NCBI RefSeq assembly: GCF_022664535.1
Contig: NZ_JAKUJY010000006.1
Coordinates: forward strand, 1-64,000
Origin: Sphingobium trunci
Lineage (GTDB): Bacteria > Pseudomonadota > Alphaproteobacteria > Sphingomonadales > Sphingomonadaceae
Length of the DNA: 64,000 bases
Reading direction: 5' to 3'
The notes beneath the pieces were generated by a model. The model saw nothing but the letters and a program-made list of their open reading frames with translations, was not told where the DNA came from and made no database searches. The position numbers were made by a program, and so were the translations under genes. This document shows, piece after piece, positions 41,775-51,177 of this stretch (the stretch's first letter is position 1; every line of letters starts with the position of its first letter).

Positions 41775-41821
41775 GGCCCACTCCCTAAACTGCGGGACGG
41801 GAGAGGCAAGGTCAGGAAGAG

Positions 41822-42487
41822 TCAGATTTTCCAGCTCAATGCCAGCCAGGGAACATGCACCACCGAATCCGGCTTGCCGTCGCGGAAGGTCTGCTGCCGC
41901 ATGTAGAGTAGCTGTGCGTCGAGCGTCCTGGTGATCGGATGGCGCAGGCCGATCTGGTTGCGCATGACGGCAAGTCCCGTCTTGTCACTGGGCTTTGCGC
42001 GGTTGAGGTGAAACATCAGCTCGGTTGCGGCGATCAGCATCCATTGCTTTGCGCTGTCGAGCGGGACTGATAGCTGCACCCGCTGCCGTAGGCGCCAACT
42101 TGCCTTGTCGGCGGTGTCGAAAAATCGCTGCTCGATCCGGGTCCGGGCAAGCCAGAGCCCCCTGGCCATCGACATTTGCTGGAACAGGCGCATTTCCTGC
42201 TCGGGACCGGAGCGGAAATAGGCAAATCCCCCACCGATCTGCACGCCCGTCGCGATGCGATGGTCAAGCGAGACGCGCGCGACCTGCTGGTCGCCATTGG
42301 AGCTTTCCCGGCGAAAGCGCTGGCTGGTGTCGAGCATGACGGTGTCGGCATCGCTCGCCCTGACGATCAGCGATTCGGTCACCCACCCCTGGGATTCGCT
42401 GTTCGTGGCGGCGGCGGGTGCGGCTGCGCTGATAGCGATAAGCAGGGTCGCGTCGCAAATGTGGCGTGGACGCTGAAGGGGGAGCAT
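41822..42487 (-). CDS. DUF2490 domain protein, probable outer-membrane beta-barrel
   Basis: This 221-residue protein has a signal peptide ending near AAPAAATN. A series of amphipathic beta strands follows (VMLDTSQRFRRESSNGDQQVARVSLDHRIATGVQIGGGFAYFRSG, LWLARTRIEQRFF, WRLRQRVQLSVPL), closing with LALSWKI. The pattern matches DUF2490 and suggests a small barrel. The start at 42487 has AAAGGA upstream. Upstream sequence in the same frame is antisense to fsa and not coding. Confidence 0.85.
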   Translation of the reverse strand: MLPLQRPRHICDATLLIAISAAAPAAATNSESQGWVTESLIVRASDADTVMLDTSQRFRRESSNGDQQVARVSLDHRIATGVQIGGGFAYFRSGPEQEMRLFQQMSMARGLWLARTRIEQRFFDTADKASWRLRQRVQLSVPLDSAKQWMLIAATELMFHLNRAKPSDKTGLAVMRNQIGLRHPITRTLDAQLLYMRQQTFRDGKPDSVVHVPWLALSWKI

Positions 42488-42631
42488 GGATCGGTCCTTT
42501 GGAAAGGTACCGCCGTCATAATATTGCGCAGGCGTTTCGGTAAAGTCTCCGCGCTGGCAATAATGGCTAATTCCGCGATCAATCGCTAAACGGGGCGCGA
42601 TTCGTCCATCCCTCCTGCTGGAGCTGAACCC

Positions 42632-43285
42632 ATGAAATTCTTTGTCGACACCGCCGACACCAACGAAATCCGCGACCTTGCCGCCACCGGCCTGCTCGAT
42701 GGCGTCACCACCAATCCCTCGCTGATCCACAAGTCGGGCCGCAAGTTCCTGGAAGTGGTCGAGGAAATCTGCGGTATCGTCGAAGGCCCCGTGTCGGCCG
42801 AGGTCGTCGCGCTCGACCATGAGACGATGATGAAGGAAGCCGCCGTGCTGCGGAAGATCGCGGACAATGTCTGCATCAAAGTGCCGCTGACCATCGACGG
42901 CCTCAAGACCTGCAAGGCGCTGACCAGCGATGGCGTGATGGTGAACGTCACCCTCTGCTTTTCGGCCAACCAGGCGCTGCTGGCGGCCAAGGCGGGCGCG
43001 ACCTTCATCTCCCCCTTCGTCGGCCGTCATGACGATAATGGTTTCGACGGCATGAAGCTGATCGAGGATATCCGCCTGATCTACGACAATTATTCCTTCG
43101 CTACCGAAATCCTGGTCGCGAGCGTGCGCCACCCGATCCATGTGTTGGAAAGCGCAAGGATCGGCGCCGACGTGATGACCGCTCCGCCCTCGGTCATCAA
43201 GGCGCTGTTCAACCATGTGCTGACGGACAAGGGCATTGCCGGCTTCCTGGCCGATTGGGAAAAGACCGGCCAGTCGGTCCTCTGA
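42632..43285 (+). CDS. fsa: Fructose-6-phosphate aldolase / small transaldolase
   Basis: This 217-residue single-domain transaldolase has [32 protein letters not shown], the Schiff-base Lys in [37 protein letters not shown] and [13 protein letters not shown]. It interconverts sugar phosphates, but Fsa and TalC types cannot be told apart with certainty. It stands divergent from the DUF2490 gene. Confidence 0.93.
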   Translation: MKFFVDTADTNEIRDLAATGLLDGVTTNPSLIHKSGRKFLEVVEEICGIVEGPVSAEVVALDHETMMKEAAVLRKIADNVCIKVPLTIDGLKTCKALTSDGVMVNVTLCFSANQALLAAKAGATFISPFVGRHDDNGFDGMKLIEDIRLIYDNYSFATEILVASVRHPIHVLESARIGADVMTAPPSVIKALFNHVLTDKGIAGFLADWEKTGQSVL

Positions 43286-43352
43286 AAGCGGTACTGGGAC
43301 GCTCCGACCTGTGCATGGGAAGGTAAGGCGGCAATTGCCGCGGGGACGGACA

Positions 43353-43421
43353 ATGCGCTTCGTTCAATATCTTTCCGCCTGCATCCTGCTGCTCGTTTAG
43401 GCTCATTGCCCGGCTTTCGCG
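43353..43421 (+). pseudogene. Signal-peptide segment interrupted by an amber codon
   Basis: In frame with the following alginate-lyase-like gene, ATG at 43353 opens MRFVQYLSACILLLV, then TAG at 43398-43400, then AHCPAFA followed by the current first Met. Without the TAG this is a normal signal peptide with an A-x-A cleavage site. GGGGACGG precedes the ATG. The mature protein could now be made only from a later start, without export, or by readthrough. Confidence 0.75.
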
Positions 43422-44525
43422 ATGCCGCTGCGGCATCCCGGGGCGCTGGATGACGGCGTGGAATTCTCCGCGATCAAGTTGGCCGTGGCCAGGGGACGTT
43501 CTCCCTGGGCCGATGTGTTTGCCCGCATGCGCGCCAACAGGCATGACGATCCGGCCTATATGCCCCATCCGGTGGCTGTGCTGGTGCGGGGCGCGGGGCG
43601 GGGGCAGCCGCCCCAGAATTATGCGAGCCTCTTCAACGACGCGGCGGTCGCCTATGCGCTCTCGCTCGACTGGCGGATCAGCGGCAATGCGGCGCGTGGT
43701 GCGGCCGCGGCGCGCATCCTCAATGGTTGGGCCCGCGGCCTTACCTCCATCACCGGCACCTCGGACAAATATCTGGCCTCGGGCCTCTATGGCTATCAAT
43801 TGGCCATAGCGGGCGAAACGTTGCGCGATTTTCCCGGCTGGGCGCAGGACGACCGTGCCGCCTTCCGCCAGATGCTGCTCAATGTCTTCGCGCCGATGAA
43901 CCGCGATTTCCTGCTCCGCCACAATGGTGCGAAGATCGATCATTATTGGGCCAACTGGGATCTGTCCAACATCGCGGGGCTGATGGCGATCGGCATATTC
44001 GCGGATCGCCGCGACCTGTATGAGGAAGCGCGCGATTATTATCTGCACGGGGCGGGGAACGGCGCCATTCTCCATGCTGCCTGGAAAGTCCACCCGGGCG
44101 GTCTTGCCCAATGGCAGGAAAGCGGGCGCGACCAGGGGCATTCCCTCCTGGGCATCGGCTTGGCCGGCACGATCTGCCAGATGGCATGGCATCAGGGCGA
44201 CGATCTGTTCGGCGCCTATGACAATCGCCTGCTTGCAGCGGCGCGCTATGTTGCAAGCTATAATCTGGGACAGGACGTTCCCTATGCTCCCTACAGCAAC
44301 AGCGACGTGACCCAGCCGGCCATCTCATCGGGCGGTCGTGGGCAGGCGCGACCCATCTGGTCGCTGCTTTACGCTCATTATGTGCAGGGAATGGGGTTGC
44401 ACGCGCCCGAACTGGCCCGGATCATCGCGGCGCAGGGGCCGGATGGCGGCGGGGGCGATTATGGGCCCAATAGCGGCGGATTCGATCAGCTTGGCTACGG
44501 AACGCTCACTTTTCTGAAGCCCTGA
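43422..44525 (+). CDS. Alginate lyase family protein, export signal broken
   Basis: This 367-residue frame begins exactly where the mature protein should, at MPLRHPGALDDGVEFSAIKLAVARG. The all-helical alginate-lyase (PL5-like) domain shows KYLASGLYGYQLAIAGETLRD, HNGAKIDHYWANWDLSNIAGLMAIGIFADRRDLY, WQESGRDQGHSLLGIGLAGTICQMAW and YGPNSGGFDQLGYGTL. Such enzymes cleave uronate polymers in the periplasm or outside the cell. An in-frame TAG lies in the signal peptide, so export is probably lost although the catalytic domain is intact. This could be a recent mutation or a sequencing error. Confidence 0.8.
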   Translation: MPLRHPGALDDGVEFSAIKLAVARGRSPWADVFARMRANRHDDPAYMPHPVAVLVRGAGRGQPPQNYASLFNDAAVAYALSLDWRISGNAARGAAAARILNGWARGLTSITGTSDKYLASGLYGYQLAIAGETLRDFPGWAQDDRAAFRQMLLNVFAPMNRDFLLRHNGAKIDHYWANWDLSNIAGLMAIGIFADRRDLYEEARDYYLHGAGNGAILHAAWKVHPGGLAQWQESGRDQGHSLLGIGLAGTICQMAWHQGDDLFGAYDNRLLAAARYVASYNLGQDVPYAPYSNSDVTQPAISSGGRGQARPIWSLLYAHYVQGMGLHAPELARIIAAQGPDGGGGDYGPNSGGFDQLGYGTLTFLKP

Positions 44526-44560
44526 GCATCAGGATGGCGAGGCCGCCCGGCTCACGGGAA

Positions 44561-44585
44561 CGGGAGCGCGCTGATGGCGCTCCCG
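44561..44585 (+). terminator. Hairpin after the alginate-lyase-like gene
   Basis: CGGGAGCGC (44561-44569) pairs perfectly with GCGCTCCCG (44577-44585) across seven bases, 36 bases past the stop codon. There is no T-run, so it may be a weak terminator or mRNA-protecting hairpin between converging genes. Confidence 0.4.
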
Positions 44586-44617
44586 CAAATGAACTGCACA
44601 GACATTGAGCCGCCGGT

Positions 44618-44950
44618 TCAATGTCCCCAATAACCCCAGCCCGCATGCCGGTAGTCCCAACGGGCTTCCCTGTTCTCGTGGGCGGCGAAGCGCGCATCGC
44701 GATAGGCACGGGCTCTCTGGACGTCGGCGGCGTGGGCATAGGCCTCGGCGGCGGCATAATCGCCATGATGGGCCGCGACATTGGCGGCATGCTGATCCCG
44801 CCGGGCTTCATGTTCGCGGATGTCGGCGCTCCGATAGGCTCGGTCGGCCATATGCGAGTCATAGGCCCAATATTGTGCATGGGCCGTACCGGCCATCAGC
44901 GATGCCGCGCCAGCCAAAGCTGCAACCAAAATCTTCTTGCCTGCAATCAT
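44618..44950 (-). CDS. Exported Ala/His/Tyr-rich small protein, function unknown
   Basis: This 110-residue protein has a signal peptide (KKILVAALAGAASLMAGTAHA). The mature segment is unusually rich in Ala, His, Arg and Tyr (AYDSHMADRAYRSADIREHEARRDQHAANVAAHHGDYAAAEAYAHAADVQRARAY), ending in WDYRHAGWGYWGH. The composition suggests a metal-binding or low-complexity periplasmic protein; I recognise no family. The start at 44950 follows CGGAGG. Confidence 0.75.
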   Translation of the reverse strand: MIAGKKILVAALAGAASLMAGTAHAQYWAYDSHMADRAYRSADIREHEARRDQHAANVAAHHGDYAAAEAYAHAADVQRARAYRDARFAAHENREARWDYRHAGWGYWGH

Positions 44951-45147
44951 GTCATGCCTCCGATGCTGTGCTCCGAATGGGCATGATCTTTCTAGGTACA
45001 TGGGCATGAACACCGGTTGAAATTCATGTTCATCAGATATTTATGCCCCCACCGGTTGGCGTTATACCCGCGGGCGCGAAGGGGAGTCGGTATTTTGTCG
45101 CAACTTCCGCCGCCGCGCATCATTCTCCTGAACAAGGGAGAGAATCG

Positions 45148-45480
45148 ATGTTCGTGGCAGTCTATTGGTGGCGGGTTCACCCCGGCAAGGAAGAGCAGTT
45201 CCGCAAGGCTTGGGCGCGGGGAACCGACCTCATTCGGGAAAGATATGGCAGCTATGGGTCGCGGCTGCACCGCGATGCCGACGGCCGCTTCGTCGGCTAT
45301 GCCGAATGGCCGGACGAAGCGACCTGGCGCGCCGCTTTCGACCAGAAGATGGTCTATGACGAACCCGAGACCCGCGCTGCCTTCGTCGATGCCATTGCGG
45401 AGGTGCCGCCCGACGCCGACCCCATTTTCACCATGACCGTGACTGACGACCGGCTGCTGCGATCGTTGGGTCAGCCGTGA
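45148..45480 (+). CDS. Antibiotic biosynthesis monooxygenase (ABM) domain protein
   Basis: This 110-residue protein has a dimeric alpha/beta-barrel ABM fold: FVAVYWWRVHPGKEEQFRKAW, GSRLHRDADGRFVGYAEWPDEATWRAAF. ABM proteins include quinol monooxygenases and heme-degrading enzymes; no specific role can be assigned. AAGGGAGAG precedes the ATG. Confidence 0.85.
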   Translation: MFVAVYWWRVHPGKEEQFRKAWARGTDLIRERYGSYGSRLHRDADGRFVGYAEWPDEATWRAAFDQKMVYDEPETRAAFVDAIAEVPPDADPIFTMTVTDDRLLRSLGQP

Positions 45481-45600
45481 AGGGAGGCTGGACTCGCGAT
45501 GCCGTATATGGTCTCCATTCCTATGGGCGTTCGAACCCGTTGGACGGCTCGAATGGCGCACATGATCTTCGGCAGGGCAAGGTGACGGATTTGCGGAGCG

Positions 45601-47208
45601 ATGCTTTTTCGGGCCGAGCGGCCATTGATGCTTGAGCGGGACGCGCGTGCGGCGCTGGCGCGCGGCGACCTGCCGGCCGCGGCAGCGGCGGCGAAAAGGT
45701 TGACCGAAGTCAGTCCCCATCAGCCCGAAGGCTATTTCCTCCTCGCCATGGCAGCGGTCGAGGCGGGACATGTCACCAGGGCCATTCCCCTGGTCGAGAT
45801 CGCGGTCGACCGTGGAGAACAGGCCGAGCATCTGGCCCAGCTTGCCAAGCTTCTGGTCCTCGTCCGGCGCGATGGGGAAGCAAGGGCCGCCGCACGCAGG
45901 GCCATGGCGGCGTCACCGGCGGATCCGCTCACTTTCGATACCATCGGATGCGTCCTGGCGCGGCTGGGCGATCATGAGGGGTCGCTGGCACCCTTTGCCG
46001 CGGCGGTGGAGGGGGAACCCGAAAACCTCGAATATCGATATAATCTGGCGGCCGCCTGCGGCTTCACCGGGGACGTCAAGCAGGCGCGCGCGCATTATGA
46101 GGCCATTCTGGCGCGCGATCCGGGCAATGGGCGCGTCCATTATGCGCTGGCGATATTGTCGCGCCAGACCGCACAGGCCCACCATGTCCCCCGGCTGGAG
46201 GCGGCGCTGGCATCGGCGGCGCGGCCGGAGGATGCGCTGCGCATCCGCTATGCCCTGGCCAAGGAACTGGAAGACCTTGGCGAAACCGGGATGTCGCTTC
46301 ACCACCTGTCCAGCGCCAACGAGGCGCAGAGGAGCGCCGTCGGTTATGATTTCGCGCAGGATGCGGGGATCTTCGATGCGATCGAGGCGCTGTTCGCGGG
46401 CGACGGGTCCGGTCTGGCGGCCGGTGAAGGGCAAAGCGGCGAAGCGCCGATCTTTGTCGTCGGCATGCCCCGGACGGGCACCACGCTGGTCGATCGCATC
46501 CTGTCATCGCATCCCGCCGTCGAGGCGGCTGGCGAGTTGCAGGCGATGCCGCTCGCGGTCAAGCAACTGGCTGCCCCCTATCTTGCCGGAGCGGCATCGC
46601 GCCGGGTGATCGATCCGGAAACCGTCGCAGCCAGCGGGCGCATCGATCCGGCCGCGCTCGGAGATGCCTATCTGGCGCGCGCGAGCGTCCACCGGGCGCA
46701 CGGCAAAGCGCGGTTCACCGACAAGCTGCCCGCCAACTTCCTCTACATCGGTCATATCATGCGCGCCTTGCCGGAAGCGCGGGTGGTCTGCCTGCGGCGT
46801 CATCCGATGGATACGGTGTGGAGCAACTACAAGAATCTCTTTGCCAGCCAGTCGGCTTATTATGCCTATTCCTATGATCTCATGGACACGGCGCGCTATT
46901 TCGCCCGGTTCGATCGGCTGATGGCCCTTTGGGACCAGCTATGGCCTGGCCGGCTGTTGCAGCTTTCCTACGAGGCGCTGGTCACCGACCAGGAGGCGCA
47001 GACCCGCAGCCTGTTGGCGTATTGCGGGCTGGAATGGGACGATGCCTGCCTGTCATTCCACCAAAATCACGCGGCAGTGGCGACTCCCAGTGCGGCGCAG
47101 GTCCGGCGGCCGATGAACGGGGATGCGCTGGGGCGATGGCGTGCCTACAGCGCCGCACTGGAACCGGCCCGCCTTTGGCTGGCGGGGCAGGGAATAGCGG
47201 TGGATTAG
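45601..47208 (+). CDS. TPR-containing sulfotransferase family protein
   Basis: This 535-residue protein has tetratricopeptide repeats over about residues 10-240 (LERDARAALARGDLPAAAAAAKRL, NLEYRYNLAAACGFTGDVKQARAHYEAILARDPGNG). A sulfotransferase domain follows, with the PAPS 5'-phosphate loop IFVVGMPRTGTTLVDRILSSHP, FTDKLPANFLYIG and VVCLRRHPMDTVWSNYKNLF. This TPR-sulfotransferase architecture is frequent in sphingomonads. It may modify a protein or glycan, but the acceptor is unknown. The start could also be the Met at 45628. Confidence 0.9.
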   Translation: MLFRAERPLMLERDARAALARGDLPAAAAAAKRLTEVSPHQPEGYFLLAMAAVEAGHVTRAIPLVEIAVDRGEQAEHLAQLAKLLVLVRRDGEARAAARRAMAASPADPLTFDTIGCVLARLGDHEGSLAPFAAAVEGEPENLEYRYNLAAACGFTGDVKQARAHYEAILARDPGNGRVHYALAILSRQTAQAHHVPRLEAALASAARPEDALRIRYALAKELEDLGETGMSLHHLSSANEAQRSAVGYDFAQDAGIFDAIEALFAGDGSGLAAGEGQSGEAPIFVVGMPRTGTTLVDRILSSHPAVEAAGELQAMPLAVKQLAAPYLAGAASRRVIDPETVAASGRIDPAALGDAYLARASVHRAHGKARFTDKLPANFLYIGHIMRALPEARVVCLRRHPMDTVWSNYKNLFASQSAYYAYSYDLMDTARYFARFDRLMALWDQLWPGRLLQLSYEALVTDQEAQTRSLLAYCGLEWDDACLSFHQNHAAVATPSAAQVRRPMNGDALGRWRAYSAALEPARLWLAGQGIAVD

Positions 47209-47263
47209 TTTAGACCCCGAAGCATCCGGGCACGGAACGCGGAAGAATTGCACGGCTTACGAT

Positions 47264-47305
47264 GGAAAAGCGCCGCTGCTCCGGGAGGAGCAGCGGCGCT
47301 TTTCC
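47264..47305. terminator. Bidirectional intrinsic terminator
   Basis: A perfect 19-bp stem (47264-47282 with 47287-47305) and a GGGA loop is flanked by AAAA on the left and TTTT on the right. It lies between the converging sulfotransferase and TonB receptor genes and should terminate both. Confidence 0.92.
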
Positions 47306-47343
47306 GAAGGACGCGGCGCCAACGGGGCGCCGCGTCACTTCCG

Positions 47344-49749
47344 TCAATATTTGATCCGCGCCTCCACGCCGACGGTGCGCGGCGTGAGCACGGTCTGGCG
47401 ATAATAGCGTACCGCCACGCCATCGTTGACGCCGATCCGCGAGCGATCCTGACCAACGGACACCACCGCATATTTGTCGAAGATATTGTTCGCGAACAGG
47501 CTGACCGAGTATTTGTCCGTTTCGTAGGACAATGCGGCCCGATGGAGGACATAGCTCGGGATCTTGTCGCCATAGCCGCGATCCCAGCCGACCCGCGAGA
47601 TCACGTTGCCGCGATAGGTCGCAGTCCAGTTGGCGCTGAAGCTGCCGTCCGCCATCGGGATGGTGTAGGTCGCGCCCAGGCTTCCCGAATTCTTTGCGGA
47701 GCCCGGCAAACGATCGCCCGCAAGCGCGTCCAACTGGGTGAATTTCGGACGCGTGTCGTAATTGTTAGGCGTGGTGCGGATGGTGATGATGCGGGGCACG
47801 TCCTCGGTCAGCTTGGCGTCGGTATAGGAATAGCTGCCCTGAATGGCCAGTTGCGGCACCGGCTTGAACTGGAAGGATGTCTCGAAGCCCTGCGATTTGG
47901 CCGCGCCGCCGTTCACGGTGATCCCGGTGACGCCGTAATAGGTGGCGGAATCCACCTGAATCCCCTCCCATTTGATGTGGAAAACGTCGAAATTGAACGA
48001 CAGCTTGCGGTCGAACAGCTGCATGCGCACGCCGATTTCCGCATTCCTCGTCTTGTCGGGTCCGTACTGGATTTCGTTCGGCAGGGCGCAGGCGTTCTGC
48101 TGATCGACCGGCACCGGATCCGGGCAGGGAGCGACCCGGTTGGGGCCGCCGATGCGATAGCCCTTGCTGTAGGTGGCGTAGGCCATCAGGTCCGGCGTGA
48201 AATTGTAGGAGGTGTTGAATTTCCACACCCAGCCGTCCTGCTTCGCCTTGCCGCCGGCAGCTTTGACATCATAGGGACTGAGCGGATCGCCCAGCAGCGG
48301 CAACACCAGCGCGCCCTGAATGTCGGACGTATATTTGAAGTAGCGCGCACCGGCGGTCACCTGCCATTGCGGCGTCACCTTGAAAGTGCCTTCGCCGAAG
48401 ATCGCCTTCTCGGTGATCTTCGACTTGGTGTAGCTCACATATTCCAGATCGTCGGGGTTGCCGGTGATGCCATAGAAGTCCGACAGGCCGGGCGTGTGTT
48501 CGGCATAGTCACTATGATATTTCTGCCGGTTGTAGAAGCCGCCGAGCACCCAGCTGAACGGGCCCCCATGGCGCGAGACGAGCCGGATTTCCTGGTTCAA
48601 TTGCTTGCGGCGGCCGTCAAGCTCGTTCCAGCTCGAGAAGGCGGGGAACAATTCATAATCATAGTCGAGATCGAGCAGCAGGTCGGTATTGTCTGACCGT
48701 GATTTTACTCGGACATTGGTATAGGCCGTGGTCGAGACGAGGTCTGCAATGTCCGCGATGTTCGCGTTGATTTCCATGCTGGCCAGGTGCGCGCGGCGGT
48801 TGACCGGCTCCTCGTAACGGCTCGCATTTTCATATTTGCCGGTTCCCAGAACGCCAGCGCTGTTCGACTGCGCACCCTCCGTCTTGGTCCGTTGGAAGGC
48901 GTAGGTGAAGATGACCTTCAAGTCTTCGCTGGTCTGGACGAGCAACTGGTTGCGGGTCGTGAAGGTCTTCTCGAAGTTGAGATCCTTGCGCCGACGCAAG
49001 TTCGCGCCATAGTCCGCCAGAGACACGCTGTCGGGCCCGCTGGGCTGAGGGAGCGAGACGCCTGGTGTCTTGATCAGCAGCGGATAGTCGATGAAGCCCG
49101 GATCGTAATAATAGCCGGTCGCCGAACGGAAGGCGACATGGTCCCTTATCAGCGGAATGTTGATCATCCCGTCGACCTGATAGCCGAAATTGTCCGAATG
49201 GCTCTTGGCATAGCCACGGCCATGCATTTCGCCTTCGAATTCGTCCACGTTCGGCCGGTTCGGAATATAGCGGATCGCACCGGCAAGCGTTCCCAGGCCA
49301 TAGAGCGTGCCCTGCGGGCCGAGCAGCGTTTCGACGCGCTCGATGTCGAGCAGCTTGAAGTCGTAATAGAGCGGAACCTCGCCCAGATAGATGCCGAGCG
49401 AATCGTCATAGTTGACGCCGCCGGAGTCCACATCCGAGGCGTTCAGGCCGCGCAGCACGATCGATCCGGTCGAACCCGGGCCGGTGTCCGAGATCGTCAG
49501 GCCGGGCGTGAAGTCTGCCAGGTCGCGCACATCGTCGATCCGCTGGCGCGCAATCTCATCCGCGCTGATGGCCGAGATGTTGATCGGCGTGTCCATGATC
49601 GTGGTCGCGCGGCGCGTGCCGGTGACGATGATGGCATTGCCGTCATCGGCCACGGCTGCATCCTGCGCCATGGCCGGCAGGGCAAGCGCCGTGCTGGTGA
49701 AGATGGTTGCGGACAGCAGCCCGGCCCTCAATTTCGCGCGATATGTCAT
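47344..49749 (-). CDS. TonB-dependent outer-membrane receptor in the urea/guanidine-type locus
   Basis: This 801-residue protein has a signal peptide (LRAGLLSATIFTSTALALPAMAQ), AIIVTGTRRATT, then a plug (TPINISAISADEIARQRIDDVRDLADFTPGL, IVLRGLNASDV, IERVETLLGPQGTLYGLGTLAGAIRYI). The barrel ends in the aromatic-rich VGVEARIKY. It imports an unknown ligand across the outer membrane. The start at 49749 is chosen because GGGGAAAG precedes it. It follows the hydroxylase gene on the same strand by 196 bases with no terminator seen between them, so the operator at 51001 may control both. It is the left boundary of the putative regulon. Confidence 0.92.
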   Translation of the reverse strand: MTYRAKLRAGLLSATIFTSTALALPAMAQDAAVADDGNAIIVTGTRRATTIMDTPINISAISADEIARQRIDDVRDLADFTPGLTISDTGPGSTGSIVLRGLNASDVDSGGVNYDDSLGIYLGEVPLYYDFKLLDIERVETLLGPQGTLYGLGTLAGAIRYIPNRPNVDEFEGEMHGRGYAKSHSDNFGYQVDGMINIPLIRDHVAFRSATGYYYDPGFIDYPLLIKTPGVSLPQPSGPDSVSLADYGANLRRRKDLNFEKTFTTRNQLLVQTSEDLKVIFTYAFQRTKTEGAQSNSAGVLGTGKYENASRYEEPVNRRAHLASMEINANIADIADLVSTTAYTNVRVKSRSDNTDLLLDLDYDYELFPAFSSWNELDGRRKQLNQEIRLVSRHGGPFSWVLGGFYNRQKYHSDYAEHTPGLSDFYGITGNPDDLEYVSYTKSKITEKAIFGEGTFKVTPQWQVTAGARYFKYTSDIQGALVLPLLGDPLSPYDVKAAGGKAKQDGWVWKFNTSYNFTPDLMAYATYSKGYRIGGPNRVAPCPDPVPVDQQNACALPNEIQYGPDKTRNAEIGVRMQLFDRKLSFNFDVFHIKWEGIQVDSATYYGVTGITVNGGAAKSQGFETSFQFKPVPQLAIQGSYSYTDAKLTEDVPRIITIRTTPNNYDTRPKFTQLDALAGDRLPGSAKNSGSLGATYTIPMADGSFSANWTATYRGNVISRVGWDRGYGDKIPSYVLHRAALSYETDKYSVSLFANNIFDKYAVVSVGQDRSRIGVNDGVAVRYYRQTVLTPRTVGVEARIKY

Positions 49750-49945
49750 GTCTTTCCCCATTTTCGATTGACGTGGCTCGTCTCGGCCCTGTTCCTGCCT
49801 GGTCTGGCGGATTTTGATTTGCGGACCTTTGATTCATGGGCCGACCATCGCTTGGCGGATGTTGTGTCGACGCACATGCTGCTCCCGACGGTCTCAAACC
49901 TCCGTCGAGGCGTTCACTCCCTGAAACCGGTACTTTGCTGGTGGA

Positions 49946-50902
49946 TCAACTGGCCCCAGCCATGGCTTGACTGCGCTTCGTTCTGATCCGGTCGATCAAC
50001 GGCTGGAACGGGAACATGAACTGTTCCCGGATGGACAGGCGCCTCAGATCGTCCTGGCCGACGATCACGCCTTCGCCTTCGCGGTATGTACCCAGGACGC
50101 GATCGATGAGGATCAGCGAATTGGCGTAGTTGCAGCGCGTGCTCTCATAATCCGCCGAATGGTGCAGGCTATGGTGGCGGATGGTGGTGAAGAACAGCGA
50201 GTAGAATTTCGGCGGGTCCGAACGCACATTGGCATGGGCGAAGGTCGATACCACGTTCAGCACGTTGAAGGCGCAGAAGATCGCCGTCGGCGAGAAGTCG
50301 AACAGCGCCACCGCGCTCAGGCTGATGAGGAACAGTTCGATCGGATTGCCCACCGCGCCCTTTGCGGCATTGAGCTGCGTGATGTGATGATGCGGGGCAT
50401 GGGTCAGCCAGAAGGGCGTCCAGTTGTGCATCAGGCGATGCATCCAATATTGGCCGAACTCGATGATGAAGACCACCGCCGCCACCTGTGCCAGCCAGGG
50501 CAGGTGCATCGCCCATGGGGTGGTGATGCCCAGCGATGTCTTGACCCCTTTGAGCGGTTCATCGGCCAATATGCTCGTTGCCCAGGAGATCACGGTGGCG
50601 CTCAGCACCACGTAGAACAGGTCGGTGAAGAATTCACGCCAGTTCATCCGCCAGCCGGCATGCCGCTCATGCACGAACTCCAGTCCCAGCACGATCAGCG
50701 TGATGAGCGCCGAGGTGACGACGATGGTCCAGTCATTGCCCGTCACCTCTTTCGGCGCGAACGCCCAGAAGGCGATGATGATGGCGACGAAGGCAGGCGG
50801 AACCAGGTTGAACAGCGTCTGCTTCCAGCCGACGTCGCTGCGGTCTGCGGCAACCGGTCCCTCCTCCGGGACAAGCGTGTTGCGGACTGGCAGTTTCTCC
50901 AT
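49946..50902 (-). CDS. Sterol desaturase / fatty acid hydroxylase family membrane di-iron enzyme
   Basis: This 318-residue protein has four to five membrane segments and the clustered histidines of the family: HRLMH, HAPHHH and HHSLHH. These bind two irons for oxygen-dependent hydroxylation or desaturation of a lipophilic substrate. The start at 50902 (MEKLPVRNT) follows GGATAGGGGG. An operator-like TATTAC-N14-GTATTA lies 99 bases upstream, matching sites before the importer and catabolic genes. Its substrate is unknown; context suggests it may act on an alkyl-guanidine or alkyl-urea type compound, which is inference only. Confidence 0.88.
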   Translation of the reverse strand: MEKLPVRNTLVPEEGPVAADRSDVGWKQTLFNLVPPAFVAIIIAFWAFAPKEVTGNDWTIVVTSALITLIVLGLEFVHERHAGWRMNWREFFTDLFYVVLSATVISWATSILADEPLKGVKTSLGITTPWAMHLPWLAQVAAVVFIIEFGQYWMHRLMHNWTPFWLTHAPHHHITQLNAAKGAVGNPIELFLISLSAVALFDFSPTAIFCAFNVLNVVSTFAHANVRSDPPKFYSLFFTTIRHHSLHHSADYESTRCNYANSLILIDRVLGTYREGEGVIVGQDDLRRLSIREQFMFPFQPLIDRIRTKRSQAMAGAS

Positions 50903-51000
50903 CGAAAACCCCCTATCCAGGCCAGTTGACCAGCCTGTCGCTAAAAGATTCTCTCTCCTTTTCCCGTCGCTCTGCCAGGCGATGGAAACCATGCTATGGA

Positions 51001-51026
51001 TATTACGTTTCTCGTCAAGCGTATTA
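51001..51026. promoter_or_regulatory. NikR-like operator candidate, site A (hydroxylase / TonB receptor)
   Basis: TATTAC at 51001-51006 and GTATTA at 51021-51026 are inverted half-sites separated by 14 bases, with one mismatch to the consensus TATTAC-N14-GTAATA. The site lies 99 bases upstream of the hydroxylase start. Its spacing is the same as in three other sites of this locus. Confidence 0.65.
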
Positions 51027-51177
51027 ATTCAGGGCGCAAGCTTTTGGCGGTGAGGCGCATGAAACCGCGCAAGAGGGTCGTTGCGTAACAAGGGCGTAAC
51101 ACGATTCCGCTGCCCGGAGCGACCAAGATTCCGGGCGAAGATCATCACTGATTCGCCATCGGACGCATGATGTCGTG

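Noticed and set aside
42488-43216. Long N-terminal extension of the DUF2490 protein
   Set aside because: This part is antisense to fsa; the signal peptide and ribosome-binding site place the true start at 42487.
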